From Bacillota bacterium (GTDB taxonomy: Bacteria; Bacillota; UBA4882; UBA8346): a stretch of 64,000 nt of DNA. Shown here one piece after another: positions 14,682 through 24,812 of the stretch. Where the stretch lies: contig JAFABB010000014.1 in assembly GCA_023426245.1 (NCBI GenBank), forward strand, positions 89,706 through 153,705, read 5' to 3'. The number at the start of each line of letters is the position of its first letter. The first letter of the stretch is position 1. The position numbers and the translations under genes are program-made. Below the pieces are notes generated by a model. The model searched no databases and was not told the origin of the DNA. It saw nothing but the letters and a program-made list of their open reading frames with translations.

Positions 14682-16850
14682 ATGGGTAAAAGTTTAGTGC
14701 TGGCTGAAAAACCTTCCGTAGGGCGGGAATTGGCTAAAGTCCTTCAATGCAATCAAAAAGGCAATGGTTGTTTTATTGGATCCCAGTATATTGTTTCCTG
14801 GGCCTTGGGCCATTTGGTTACTTTGGCTGATCCTGAAGCCTACGATGAGAAATATCAAACTTGGCGCATAGAAGATTTACCGATGTTGCCGTCCAAGATG
14901 GAACTGACGGTAATCCGGGAGACCGCTAAACAGTTCGGGGTGGTCAAAAACCTGATGAGGCTTCCGGAGATTACTGAGCTGATTATCGCCACCGATGCCG
15001 GACGGGAAGGGGAACTGGTCGCCCGCTGGATTATTGATAAAGTGGGGTTTCATAAGACCATTAAGCGTTTGTGGATTTCTTCCCAAACCGAACGGGCTAT
15101 CCGCGAAGGCTTTGCCAATTTGCGGCCGGGCAAGGACTATGAACGGCTTTATGCCGCGGCAGAAAGCCGGGCTGAGGCGGATTGGCTGGTGGGGCTGAAC
15201 GTCACCCGGGCCCTTACCTGTAAATATAATGCCCAGCTTTCGGCCGGCAGGGTTCAAACCCCCACGCTCGCCTTGGTGGTAGCCCGCGAGAAAGAAATTA
15301 AAGAATTTGGTGCCAAAGATTATTGGACCATTCAAATAACCGTACCGCATTTTACCTTGCAATGGCAGGATCAACACGGCCAAAACCGTTTTTTTGATAA
15401 AAACGCAGCCGAGAAAATCGTGGCTGAAGTAAGCGGCGGGAGTGGAACGGTCATTGAAGTAAAAAAAGAGCAGAAAAAGGAATTGCCGCCGCTGGCTTAT
15501 GATTTAACGGAGCTTCAGAGAGACGCCAATCGCAAATATGGTTTCTCCGCCAAACAAACCTCTTCCATCATGCAGCAGCTTTATGAGATTCATAAACTGG
15601 TGTCCTATCCCAGGACGGATTCCCGTTATATTAGCGAAGATATCGTCGGGACTCTGCCGGAAAGATTGGAAAGCATCGCTGTGGGCCCCTACGCCGAAAC
15701 GGCCCGGCGGCTCCTGAAGAGTAAACCTATGCCTTCTTCAAGGTTTGTGAATAACGCGAAAGTCACGGACCATCATGCCATTATTCCCACGGAAGAACCG
15801 GTCTATTTGTCGAAACTCAGCCCGGAAGAACTGAAAATATACGATTTAATCGTTAAACGGTTTCTGGCTGTGCTTTCATCCCCCTTTGAATATGAACAGA
15901 CCACTGTGAAATTTGAAGTTCACGGACAGTTATTTATCGCCCACGGAAAAACCACTCAATCCAAGGGTTGGCATGCCGTATACCAGGACAGTATTGAGGA
16001 TCCGGGGGATGAGCAGGAATTCGCCCAATCCCTTCCGACTATCAACCAGGGGGACTCCTTCAAAGTGCTGGGGGCAAAAATCATAGCAGCGAAGACCAAA
16101 CCGCCGGCCCGCTATACCGAGGCGACATTATTATCGGCCATGGAACATCCCGGTAAATGGATTGAAGATCGGGAATTACGAGAGGCCATCGAGAACACCA
16201 GCGGATTGGGGACCCCGGCTACCCGGGCCGAGATTATTGAGAAGTTATTTAACTCCTTCTACATGGAGCGCAGGGACAAAGAAATTATTCCCACCTCCAA
16301 GGGAATCCAGCTCATTGGACTGGTGCCGGAAGAGTTGAAATCTGCGGAATTAACCGCCAAATGGGAACAGCAATTGAATGATATTAGCAAGGGTAGGGCT
16401 GCCGGCGCCAACTTTATCAAAGGGATCAAAGATTATACGGGCGTGCTGGTGACTACGATTATAGGAAGCAGTCATAGTTTCAAGCACGACAATTTGACCC
16501 GGGTGAAATGCCCCCAGTGTGGTAAATTCCTTTTGCAAGTGAAAGGTAAAAAAGGTGAAATGTATGTTTGCCAGGATCGGGAGTGCGGGTATCGCCAGAA
16601 TATTTCCTTGACTTCCAATGCCCGCTGCCCCCAGTGTCATAAAAGAATGGAACTTCGCGGTGAGGGGGAAGGAAAAACCTTCGTTTGCTCCTGCGGTTAC
16701 CGTGAAAAATTAAGCGTTTTCACCAAACGGAGAGAAGAAGAAAAAAGCAGCATCAATAAACGGGACGCGCAAAAATATATCCGGAATCAAAATCAAAAAG
16801 AGCTGGTCAATACGGCATTAGCGGATGCTCTGGCTAAATTTAAAAAATAG
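14682..16850 (+). CDS. topB: DNA topoisomerase III (type IA)
   Basis: 722-residue type IA topoisomerase that relaxes and decatenates DNA through a 5'-phosphotyrosine link. The Toprim domain shows VLAEKPSVGRELA at the start and ATDAGREGELVARW near residues 105-118. The catalytic tyrosine is Y309 in SYPRTDSRYIS. Two C-terminal zinc ribbons have CPQCGKFLLQV with CQDRECGY, then CPQCHKRM with CSCGY. Length and domain order match plasmid- and chromosome-borne TopB of Bacillota. ATG at 14682 with GGAG upstream. It is a single-gene unit; nothing around it suggests a mobile element. Confidence 0.95.
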   Translation: MGKSLVLAEKPSVGRELAKVLQCNQKGNGCFIGSQYIVSWALGHLVTLADPEAYDEKYQTWRIEDLPMLPSKMELTVIRETAKQFGVVKNLMRLPEITELIIATDAGREGELVARWIIDKVGFHKTIKRLWISSQTERAIREGFANLRPGKDYERLYAAAESRAEADWLVGLNVTRALTCKYNAQLSAGRVQTPTLALVVAREKEIKEFGAKDYWTIQITVPHFTLQWQDQHGQNRFFDKNAAEKIVAEVSGGSGTVIEVKKEQKKELPPLAYDLTELQRDANRKYGFSAKQTSSIMQQLYEIHKLVSYPRTDSRYISEDIVGTLPERLESIAVGPYAETARRLLKSKPMPSSRFVNNAKVTDHHAIIPTEEPVYLSKLSPEELKIYDLIVKRFLAVLSSPFEYEQTTVKFEVHGQLFIAHGKTTQSKGWHAVYQDSIEDPGDEQEFAQSLPTINQGDSFKVLGAKIIAAKTKPPARYTEATLLSAMEHPGKWIEDRELREAIENTSGLGTPATRAEIIEKLFNSFYMERRDKEIIPTSKGIQLIGLVPEELKSAELTAKWEQQLNDISKGRAAGANFIKGIKDYTGVLVTTIIGSSHSFKHDNLTRVKCPQCGKFLLQVKGKKGEMYVCQDRECGYRQNISLTSNARCPQCHKRMELRGEGEGKTFVCSCGYREKLSVFTKRREEEKSSINKRDAQKYIRNQNQKELVNTALADALAKFKK

Positions 16851-16900
16851 CATCGGAGTTTTTATAACCTATTTTTTATCGTGAACCCTTATTTTATCCC

Positions 16901-18493
16901 CTATGTTAAACTTTCCAAGTATTTTGAAGGGGTAACGCCGAAGTGTTTCTTAAAAGCTTGTCCGAAATAAAGCGGGTCGGCAAAGCCGACCATCAGGGCG
17001 ACCTCATGAACCATTAAGCGTTTGGTTTTAAACAATTGAGCTGCCTGTTCCATCCTGACCTGGTTGAGGTAAGCGGTAAAAGTCATCCCGAACTCCTTTT
17101 TAAATTGTTGGCTGAAGTAAACTCTGCTGATAAAAAAGTTTTGGGCAATGTTATCCAACGTGATATCTTCGAAATAATTCTTTTCCAGATAACTTTTGAT
17201 GTTCACCAGCAGCGTTTTGGAACCGGCTTTCGTCTGCGGCACCGATTGTTCCGAAACCCTAATGGCGTAAGAGGTCAGTAATTCTTTCAGGCTTTCAACG
17301 GATGAAGGATTCGGAAAGTTTTCCTGTGAAAAGAGGTTGATGATAAAGACTTGCTCCAATGACAAGCCTTTTTTGTTGAGAATGTTTTCCAAAAACAGTA
17401 CCATTTCAAAGTAAAGTTTTGTTAACATTTTCGTGGAGACTTGGGAATTTTGGCTCAGATTGTTAAAAGCCAAATCCAATTGTTCTTCAATTCGGGGATA
17501 ATTGCCGCTTTCAATATAAAGGGCAAGATTTCGCCAGTCGGCAGTGGTGAAATAGGCCGCAAATTTTTCATTGATATTGATGTCCCCAAAATGAATGTAT
17601 TTTTCTCCAGTATTTAAAAGCGTTTTATTGGCAATGGCATCCACAGCTTGAACATAAGCCTCATGAAACCGGGTTAAATCCGTAAAAGTATTACTGATAC
17701 CAATACCGGCGATTTCTTGGGAGAAATTTTCCATCAGCTCTTTAGCCAAATTGCAAAGGTGATTTTTGGAACAGTCCTGTCCGTTATTGGAGATCAGGAT
17801 TAGGTTTACTTCATGATAACCCTGCTGATTTTCACAAATATAAGAATTGAAGAATTGATGACTGTCGATGGCGGTCCGCAAGTCATTGATCAAGGGGCCA
17901 ATATTGGACAAGGCTGTTTCAGCGATTTGGATCACCAAGATACAAAAAGGGTTTTCAACCTCGAAGGATAAATCGAGGTTTCGCGCTGTGCGCCGGATAT
18001 AATCCGGATTGGAAACTTTACCGGATAAGATTTGCTGGAGGAAATTTTTTTGTAAAAGAGCAGTCCTCTCTATGAGTTTGAAATACAAAGCCTGCAAATC
18101 CGCCTTGGTTAGTTTCTCGGTTTCAAGCGCTTGAATAACTTCCCAGAGCGCATCATGAAGGGTGTTATCGTCGATGGTTTTCAAAATATATTGAAAGACA
18201 CCCAATTTTAAAGCGGCTTGCGCATATTCAAAATCGGCATAGCCTGAAATGATAATGATTTTTGAAGCGGATTGTTGTCTTCGAATCTCCCTGATGAATT
18301 CCAAACCGCTTAAACAAGGCATATTGATATCCGTGATGATAATATCCGGTTGAATATGGATCGCAAGATCCAAGGCTTCTTGTCCATCTCCGGCTTCACC
18401 GACTACTTCCACATCAAGGCCCAAAGATTCCACTCTTTTAACAATCGCTTTCCGAATCCACAATTCGTCATCGGCAATCAATACTTTATACAT
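16901..18493 (-). CDS. AraC-family response regulator (YesN-like)
   Basis: 530-residue two-component regulator. N-terminal receiver domain MYKVLIADDELWIRK with phosphoacceptor D55 in IIITDINMP and K105 region (LKTID). A long central part with no recognisable fold is followed by a C-terminal AraC helix-turn-helix pair (about residues 430-530: NIAQNFFISRVYFSQQFKKE, then VALMVGFADPLYFGQAFKKH). The ATG at 18493 is preferred, with GAGGTG seven bases upstream. It lies 24 bases after the histidine kinase, in the same operon. YesN-type regulators usually control sugar or oligosaccharide uptake; here the divergent TRAP/enolase cluster is the likely target. Confidence 0.9.
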   Translation of the reverse strand: MYKVLIADDELWIRKAIVKRVESLGLDVEVVGEAGDGQEALDLAIHIQPDIIITDINMPCLSGLEFIREIRRQQSASKIIIISGYADFEYAQAALKLGVFQYILKTIDDNTLHDALWEVIQALETEKLTKADLQALYFKLIERTALLQKNFLQQILSGKVSNPDYIRRTARNLDLSFEVENPFCILVIQIAETALSNIGPLINDLRTAIDSHQFFNSYICENQQGYHEVNLILISNNGQDCSKNHLCNLAKELMENFSQEIAGIGISNTFTDLTRFHEAYVQAVDAIANKTLLNTGEKYIHFGDININEKFAAYFTTADWRNLALYIESGNYPRIEEQLDLAFNNLSQNSQVSTKMLTKLYFEMVLFLENILNKKGLSLEQVFIINLFSQENFPNPSSVESLKELLTSYAIRVSEQSVPQTKAGSKTLLVNIKSYLEKNYFEDITLDNIAQNFFISRVYFSQQFKKEFGMTFTAYLNQVRMEQAAQLFKTKRLMVHEVALMVGFADPLYFGQAFKKHFGVTPSKYLESLT

Positions 18494-18517
18494 GGCTACA
18501 CCTCGGTAAGAAATCAA

Positions 18518-20350
18518 TCATTTTACAGCCGGAAGTTTGATCGTGACGATGGTACCAGTTTTCCGATCGCTTTCAATGGTCAAACCATAATTTTCGCCGA
18601 AAGAATGTCGGATTCTAAAATGCACGTTCCCCAATCCGATAAAGGAGTTGGATTCAGAAGAAGGGTCATCAGAATCCTGGTTTAGAAATTCCTCAATGGT
18701 GGCTAATTTTTCAGGTGGGATGCCCGCACCATTGTCTTTCACCCGGATAATTAAAGTTTGATTTTCCAGCAACTCGGCGCTGATAATGATCAAACCGCCG
18801 CTTTTCATCTGTTTTAGACCGTGGGTAATGGAATTTTCAATGAAGGGTTGAAAAATGAATTTGACGACCTTATAATCAAGCAGCGATTCGGGAATTTCCA
18901 TCTGCACCTTAAATTGACCCGGGCGTCTGATTTTTTGAATCTCAATGTAATTGGAAGTATGGTACAATTCATCGGCCAAGGTAACCCGTTTTTTTGTACT
19001 ATCGATACTGTATCGGAATAATTCCGACAGGCAACGCGAGATGGTCGTTATTTCGGGAACATCCTTTAAATAAGCAATACTGTTGATGGTTTCAAGGGTA
19101 TTATATAAAAAATGAGGATTTATCTGTGATTCCAAAGCTTTGAGTTCAGCGCCCTTGCGTCGCAAATCCGTTTCATATTCTTTGAAAATCAGGTGATTAA
19201 TTTTTTCAACCATCCCGTTGAAATCTTGTGTCAGGGTTCCGATTTCATCATTGCTGGAGATCGGAAGATAAACATCAAAATTGCGGTTTTTTACTTGATT
19301 CATGGAAGAGGAAAGCCTTTTTAAGGGATTGGTTAACTTTATCGACAACAGGATGGAGAAAAGCAAAGAAACCACAATACTTAATATCACAATGATTAAG
19401 CTGATAACCCGTACTTCATTCGCTTTTTTCAGCAGAGTATTGATTTTAGTAAAAGTGACCAGTTTCCATCCGGAAACTTTAGAAGTTTCATACATCAACA
19501 GATAGTTTTCGCCGTTTATTTTATATTGGAGTCTTCCACTGGGAGTGCTTTTTATTTTTTGTAATAACCGGCGATCTAAAAATTTGCCTTTTTGTAAATT
19601 CTTCGAACCGAAAATAATTCGACCGGCATTATTGATGACGGCCAATTGCATATTATTCACAATACTGGCCCGGTTGAGAATATTCTTGATTTCCGCTGCT
19701 TTAACATCAACCATGATAATACTTATAATGTTTCCATGGGTACCGCGAATTGCTTTGCCAATAGAGAAAACTTTATTTTGATTTTGGGATGACGGAGCCA
19801 GAGGCCGGTGGGGAGGGATAAAAGCCTCGTAGATATCGGCATTGATGATCTGCTGGTACCAAGGAAGAATGGGATGTGGATAACCGAGAATCAAACCGTT
19901 TTCATACCAGATTACACTAATCCCTTGGACCGGCAAAAAACGGATGGCGGAGATATTATTTTTTAAATAAAGCGTGCCCCGAAAAAAATCGTTGATTCTT
20001 CGAAAATACTCGATTTTCTGACCGGGAGGAGTTTCTGTGGTCCAATGGGGATTATACAAAATCTCTTTTATTTCTGAACTGCTATAGGATGCTAATAATA
20101 GGGTTTTAACTGAATCAAAACTGGTATCGAGTTCCTGATTGGTTTGGGTGACTAGAGTTTCCATCCGTTTGGTCGTTTCAGATAAAATCGCGTTACTATA
20201 AATCGTGTAAGATATTACAGAAATGATCAAGGCCGGAAATAATGCCACTGACAAATGGGAAATTGATAGTTTCGTTCGTAATGGGATGTATGTATTCTTG
20301 AGAAAACAGGAAACGATTCCTTGGCGGCGCAATAATATTCCTCTTTCCAT
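18518..20350 (-). CDS. Sensor histidine kinase (YesM-like)
   Basis: 610-residue membrane sensor. Transmembrane segment near residues 35-55, a large extracytoplasmic Cache-like sensor region (about 60-305), a second transmembrane segment (about 310-335), then HAMP with TNPLKRLSSSMNQVK. The phosphoacceptor histidine is H413 in INPHFLYNTLE, the signature of the LytS/YesM histidine kinase family. HATPase motifs follow: FIFQPFIENSITHG (N box) and VKDNGAGIPPEKL (G1), with GLGNVHFRI (G2). Pairs with the AraC-type regulator downstream. Start codon ATG at 20350 has only a weak ribosome site, so the N-terminus is uncertain by a few residues. Confidence 0.9.
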   Translation of the reverse strand: MERGILLRRQGIVSCFLKNTYIPLRTKLSISHLSVALFPALIISVISYTIYSNAILSETTKRMETLVTQTNQELDTSFDSVKTLLLASYSSSEIKEILYNPHWTTETPPGQKIEYFRRINDFFRGTLYLKNNISAIRFLPVQGISVIWYENGLILGYPHPILPWYQQIINADIYEAFIPPHRPLAPSSQNQNKVFSIGKAIRGTHGNIISIIMVDVKAAEIKNILNRASIVNNMQLAVINNAGRIIFGSKNLQKGKFLDRRLLQKIKSTPSGRLQYKINGENYLLMYETSKVSGWKLVTFTKINTLLKKANEVRVISLIIVILSIVVSLLFSILLSIKLTNPLKRLSSSMNQVKNRNFDVYLPISSNDEIGTLTQDFNGMVEKINHLIFKEYETDLRRKGAELKALESQINPHFLYNTLETINSIAYLKDVPEITTISRCLSELFRYSIDSTKKRVTLADELYHTSNYIEIQKIRRPGQFKVQMEIPESLLDYKVVKFIFQPFIENSITHGLKQMKSGGLIIISAELLENQTLIIRVKDNGAGIPPEKLATIEEFLNQDSDDPSSESNSFIGLGNVHFRIRHSFGENYGLTIESDRKTGTIVTIKLPAVK

Positions 20351-20672
20351 GATGCTGTTGTCCGGGATAGGTTTTTTGACCCATAACCAACCTCGTAAAT
20401 TACATTATATCGAAGTTTTTTTCGAAAAGCATTAAAAAGTATCAAACTCCAAAATTATACGAGCTTCGAATTTTTAAAAATCTTGATATTGATTGAATTA
20501 CGGCCGATTACTTATGTTGTATGAATGGCGGGAGTTGTAAAAATAATAAAATTTTCCATACCAAAACCAGAAAATTTTCGATAGGTTTAAATTCGGTTAA
20601 GTCGTATGTTACATAAGGGACTAACGGAAAGAGTTAGCCGGGTAAACATTTTGCTTTATAGGAGGTTTTAAC
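20351..20672. promoter_or_regulatory. Divergent control region between kinase and enolase-superfamily gene
   Basis: The 322 bases between divergent operons should hold both promoters and the binding site of the YesN-like regulator. Visible are a palindrome TATGTTACATA (20605-20615) and a hairpin CTAAC-7 bases-GTTAG (20621-20637) shortly before the AGGAGGT ribosome site of the 20673 gene. No promoter of high quality could be assigned. Confidence 0.35.
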
Positions 20673-21749
20673 ATGAAAGAAACGATCAAGGAAATCAGGA
20701 CGTACAAAGCAATTTCCAAATTGTCCGAACCGATTGCCGACGCCACACACGAAATCTCGGAAATATCTTTTTTAGTATCCGAAATTGAACTGGAGTCCGG
20801 CGTAACGGGGCAGGGTTATTTGTTATCGTTTCATTATTCGCCTGGGGCCATCGCCGGAGCATTCAAGGACTTGGAATCTTTTGTTCCCGGGTACTCGGTG
20901 TATGATACGGTAAAATTTCAGAAAGACCTGGCAGTTGAGACCGAATATTTCGGGAATAACGGACTTTTGAAATGGGTGGCGGCCACGGTGAATGTGGCGA
21001 TGTGGGATGCTTGGGGCAAGACTTTGAAGCAGCCCGTTTGGAAATTGCTTGGCGCCAGCGGAAGGCAAGTTCCGGTTTATGGAAGCGGTGGCTGGCTTTC
21101 GTACAGCGATGAAGAGCTTATCGCCGAAGTCGTTGATTATAAGGCCAGAGGTTTTCGCGGCGTAAAAATTAAAGTGGGTTCCAAAGAAGATGGCCGTGAT
21201 ATTCAACGCCTCCGTAAAGTTAGGGAAGCAGTTGGCAATGAGATTAATATCATGATGGATGCCAACCAGGGAATGGATGTATCTTCCGCATTGAAACTTT
21301 CCAAAGAAGCTGCGAAAATACACATCCATTGGTTTGAAGAACCGGTTGTCCATACTGATTTTGCCGGGTATCAGCTCTTGCGGTCGAAAACCGATATTTC
21401 CCTGGCAATGGGTGAACGGGAGTATGATATGGAGCCGCTGAAGGAATTAATTCGCAGAAATGCATTGGATTTATGGCAACCCGATATCATCCGAATCGGC
21501 GGTGTTGAGGCCTGGCGGCAGTCGGCCTCATTGGCCAACGCTTACCAGATTCCGGTCCTCCCACATTATTATAAGGATTATGATGTGACGTTGTTGTGTA
21601 CGATACCCAATGGTTACGGCGCGGAATCTTTTGATTGGATTGATGGGATTATTGATAACAAAATGGAAATCAAAAATGGCATGGCCTGCCCGCGAGAGGG
21701 TTCGGGATGGGGATTTGAATTTAAAAAAGAGCATTTGAAAGAAATTTGA
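20673..21749 (+). CDS. Enolase-superfamily dehydratase/racemase (mandelate racemase subgroup)
   Basis: 358-residue enolase-superfamily enzyme that abstracts the alpha-proton of a carboxylate. Catalytic Lys pair K165 and K167 (VKIKVG), metal ligands D196 (MMDANQ), E222 or E223 (WFEEP) and E248 (GERE), and the D271/H298 dyad (DIIRIGG, LPHYY). The K-x-K plus His-Asp arrangement defines the mandelate racemase subgroup, which includes many sugar-acid dehydratases. First gene of the operon controlled by the divergent two-component system, followed by a TRAP transporter. ATG with AGGAGG nine bases upstream. Exact substrate unknown. Confidence 0.85.
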   Translation: MKETIKEIRTYKAISKLSEPIADATHEISEISFLVSEIELESGVTGQGYLLSFHYSPGAIAGAFKDLESFVPGYSVYDTVKFQKDLAVETEYFGNNGLLKWVAATVNVAMWDAWGKTLKQPVWKLLGASGRQVPVYGSGGWLSYSDEELIAEVVDYKARGFRGVKIKVGSKEDGRDIQRLRKVREAVGNEINIMMDANQGMDVSSALKLSKEAAKIHIHWFEEPVVHTDFAGYQLLRSKTDISLAMGEREYDMEPLKELIRRNALDLWQPDIIRIGGVEAWRQSASLANAYQIPVLPHYYKDYDVTLLCTIPNGYGAESFDWIDGIIDNKMEIKNGMACPREGSGWGFEFKKEHLKEI

Positions 21750-21894
21750 AATTTTTCCGATTGAGTTCATGTTTTATAACAAGGATAAAAAAATCAATAC
21801 AAGATCATAAAATTTTCAATACATTAAAGTTAGCATAAATATTATATTAAAAATAGATCTTTATCAAAGAAATTTTCAAAAGGGAGGGTTTTAA

Positions 21895-22896
21895 ATGGGT
21901 TTTCAAAAATCCAAAAGGAAGTTGGCATTATTATTGGTTTTTGGTTGTTTGTTTGCTTTTTCCACATTTACGGGTTTTGCGGCTGGTGATGGGGTAACTC
22001 TGAAACTGGCTCATATTTTAGCTCCCGACCATCCGTTTTCTAAAGGTATGATAAGATTGGCGGACTTGGTGAAGAAAAAATCCAACGGCAGGTTGATGAT
22101 TAACATTTATGACTCTGGTTCATTGGGTAGTGAAAAAGATATTGCCGATGGTATCGTCAACGGTATTGTTGATATGAGTTTTATTGGACCTGGCGAACTT
22201 GGTAAGCGGTTTAAACCGATCCAGGTTTTGGAAGCTCCCTTTGTTTTTAGAAGTGTGGACCATATGGTCAAGGTAACGACCGGCCCTATTGGGAAAAGCA
22301 TGTGGGAACAGATGGCGAAAGATACCGGCATCCGGGTGTTGTATGCGCCGTATTACGGCACCCGATATGTGACAACTGCCAAAGTAGCGGTTAAAACACC
22401 TGCCGACATGAAGGGCTTGAAACTAAGAACTCCGGACATGCCTCTCTATGTTGCGGTTACCAAAGCAATGGGCGCCAATCCTACTCCAATGGCGCTATCC
22501 GAAGTCTATCTCGGCTTGCAACAAGGTGTAGTGGATGGCCAGGAAAATCCAATTCCAACAATTTATAGCCAAAAATTTTATGAAGTGCAAAAATATCTGA
22601 TTTTAACGGGTCATATTTTATCGGTAACCCCCATTGTGGTTTCTGAGAAGAAATTGAATTCGTTGCCAGCGGACTTGAAAAAGATTTTAATTGATTCCGT
22701 GAACCAAGTAGGTCCTACTATTAATGCGGATATAGAAGCCAAAGAACAGTCGCTTTTGGCAGAATTTAAAAAGAGCGGGATGATCGTTGTTAAGCCTGAT
22801 GTTGAAGCATTCCGTAAAGCCGCCCAGCCTGTTGTGGCCACTTTCGAAAGCAGCTGGGGCGTGGGATTGTATCAAAAAATTCAAGCAGTCAGGTAG
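21895..22896 (+). CDS. dctP: TRAP transporter substrate-binding protein DctP
   Basis: 333-residue periplasmic receptor of a tripartite ATP-independent transporter. Signal peptide at residues 8-31 ending GFAAG. The DctP family shows in KLAHILAPDHPFSKGM, NIYDSGSLGSEKDIADGIVNG, the conserved arginine segment LKLRTPDMPLYV that binds the substrate carboxylate, and GVVDGQENPIPTIYSQKFYEV. ATG with AAAGGGAGGG upstream. Followed by a hairpin, then DctQ and DctM. The ligand is presumably the organic or sugar acid processed by the two enolase-superfamily enzymes. Confidence 0.93.
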   Translation: MGFQKSKRKLALLLVFGCLFAFSTFTGFAAGDGVTLKLAHILAPDHPFSKGMIRLADLVKKKSNGRLMINIYDSGSLGSEKDIADGIVNGIVDMSFIGPGELGKRFKPIQVLEAPFVFRSVDHMVKVTTGPIGKSMWEQMAKDTGIRVLYAPYYGTRYVTTAKVAVKTPADMKGLKLRTPDMPLYVAVTKAMGANPTPMALSEVYLGLQQGVVDGQENPIPTIYSQKFYEVQKYLILTGHILSVTPIVVSEKKLNSLPADLKKILIDSVNQVGPTINADIEAKEQSLLAEFKKSGMIVVKPDVEAFRKAAQPVVATFESSWGVGLYQKIQAVR

Positions 22897-22951
22897 AAAA
22901 TCATTCAATGGTTGGAGGGATTTTATCGTTCCAACATGAATGGCTGGAGTC

Positions 22952-22990
22952 AAGTTCCCCCTGTCAGGCTACGCCGGGCCGGGGGACTTT
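22952..22990 (+). terminator. Intercistronic hairpin after dctP
   Basis: CCCCC (22957-22961) pairs with GGGGG (22981-22985), extended by flanking AAGT and CTTT, then TTTTC. It lies between dctP and dctQ and may act as a partial terminator or mRNA stabiliser, allowing more binding protein than membrane subunits. Confidence 0.55.
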
Positions 22991-23022
22991 TCAAAAAATC
23001 AGTAATTTAACCGGAGGTACTC

Positions 23023-23499
23023 ATGAAAATACTTAATAAGTTGGAAGAATGGTTTTTACTGACCGGTTTGGCTTTGATGTGTATCATCGTGACCACCCAA
23101 GTTATCATGAGATTCATCTTTAGAAATCCATTGGTTTGGAGTGAAGAGTTGGCAAGATATATTTTTGTGTGGGTCGCATTTATCGGTGCGGCATATGGAG
23201 TCCGGTGGAATCTCCATATACGGATGGATTTGTTTTATGACAAGTTTCCGGTGATGGTACAAAAAATAGTATCTGTCGGCGCCAATATCCTCAGTATTTT
23301 TTGCTTTTCTTATTTGGTCGTTTATGGAGTGAAATTTTCCATTTCTCAGCATGGCATTGCCTCGGCTGCATTGGGGATCCCCATGAGTTATGTGTTTTTC
23401 GCAGTACCGGCCGGTTGTGCGCTGATGATTTTGAATTTATGTTTTCAGACAGTTGAAACTTTTAGCTCCAAAAACTCTAACCAAGGAGGAGTCGATTAA
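23023..23499 (+). CDS. dctQ: TRAP transporter small membrane subunit DctQ
   Basis: 158-residue protein with four hydrophobic segments. The motif NPLVWSEELARYIFVWVAFIG near residues 33-53 is diagnostic of DctQ. ATG at 23023 with GGAGG upstream. Its stop shares one base with the start of dctM (TAATG), so the two membrane subunits are translationally coupled. Confidence 0.92.
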   Translation: MKILNKLEEWFLLTGLALMCIIVTTQVIMRFIFRNPLVWSEELARYIFVWVAFIGAAYGVRWNLHIRMDLFYDKFPVMVQKIVSVGANILSIFCFSYLVVYGVKFSISQHGIASAALGIPMSYVFFAVPAGCALMILNLCFQTVETFSSKNSNQGGVD

Positions 23500-24776
23500 T
23501 GTTACTACTTTTAGGCTCTTTGTTGGCACTGATTGCGCTTCGGGTTCCAATCGGTTTTTCGCTTTTTATCAGTTCCCTGATATATTTGATTACGCATGAC
23601 ATTACTCCGGTGGTCGCGGTACAGAGAATATCAATGGCGATCGGAGATTCCTTTCCGTTATTGGCTGTCCCCTTTTTCATCTTGGCGGGGGCTGTTATGA
23701 ATACCAGCGGGATTACCAGGCGCTTGTTTGAATTTGCCAATAAATTGGTGGGTCATATTACCGGGGGGTTGGGACACGCCAACATCCTGGCCAGTATCAT
23801 TTTTGCTGGTATGTCCGGGACCGCCGTCGCCGAAGCGGGGGCCCTCGGAAAAGTGGAATTGAAGGCGATGAAAGATGCCGGTTATGATGAAGACTTTAGT
23901 GTGGCTCTTACCGGTGCGGCATCCATTATCGGACCTATTATACCTCCCAGCGTTCCGGCGGTTCTTTTTGGAGTGATTGCCGGGGTTTCAATCGGCAGGC
24001 TATTTATGGCCGGCGTTTTACCGGGACTGTTAATGGGCGGCGCCTTGTCGGTCATGGTATATCTTCAGAGCAAGAAACACCATTATCCTAAGGCTGCAAG
24101 AAGAGCTACTTTTAAAGAGATGCTGGCCGCCACCAAACAAGCTTTTTTCCCAATAATGACACCGGTGATCATTATCGGTGGAATTTTGGCAGGTGTCTTC
24201 ACGCCGACCGAAGCGGCTATTGTTGCGGTTATTTATTCATTGATACTTGGATTTGCCTACCGGGAGATAACGATTAAAAATATTCCGGAATTTTTACGGG
24301 AAACCGTTAATTCTACACTCAGTGTTTTGTTGATCGTGGGCAGCGCTTCCATATTCGGATGGATTCTAGCCAGCGAACAAATTCCCCAAAAATTGTCGGA
24401 ACTGTTCTTAATGACATTTTCCAATAAATTTGTGGGATTGTTGGTGATTAATATTCTTGTGTTGATAGCCGGGACATTCATGGAGACAATATCGGCGATT
24501 ACCATTTTAACCCCTGTGCTGATGCCTGTTGCAATGACGTTAGGCGTGGATCCGGTCCATTTTGGATTGATTTTAATTTTAAACCTGATGATCGGCCTGT
24601 TGACACCGCCAGTTGGGATGGTGTTATATGTGTTGGCCGGGATTTCCAAAGTGCCTTTTGAAAGAATAGCCCGGGTAATGGTTCCTTATATTATTGTACT
24701 GACTGTCATCCTGTTGATTATCACCTATGTGCCTCAAATTTCGCTCTTTTTACCCAATTTAATATTTGGTAAATAA
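23499..24776 (+). CDS. dctM: TRAP transporter large membrane subunit DctM
   Basis: 425-residue sodium- or proton-coupled permease of about 12 transmembrane segments. The family motifs are SGTAVAEAGALGKVEL-type (residues about 108-125), IIPPSVPAVLFGVIAGVS and FTPTEAAIVAVIYSL. Length is normal. The gene overlaps dctQ by one base and is followed by a strong terminator. With DctP and DctQ it imports an acidic compound. Confidence 0.94.
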   Translation: MLLLLGSLLALIALRVPIGFSLFISSLIYLITHDITPVVAVQRISMAIGDSFPLLAVPFFILAGAVMNTSGITRRLFEFANKLVGHITGGLGHANILASIIFAGMSGTAVAEAGALGKVELKAMKDAGYDEDFSVALTGAASIIGPIIPPSVPAVLFGVIAGVSIGRLFMAGVLPGLLMGGALSVMVYLQSKKHHYPKAARRATFKEMLAATKQAFFPIMTPVIIIGGILAGVFTPTEAAIVAVIYSLILGFAYREITIKNIPEFLRETVNSTLSVLLIVGSASIFGWILASEQIPQKLSELFLMTFSNKFVGLLVINILVLIAGTFMETISAITILTPVLMPVAMTLGVDPVHFGLILILNLMIGLLTPPVGMVLYVLAGISKVPFERIARVMVPYIIVLTVILLIITYVPQISLFLPNLIFGK

Positions 24777-24812
24777 AGTGGTGTCTGATTGAAATTTATT
24801 CGATGAGCGGAA

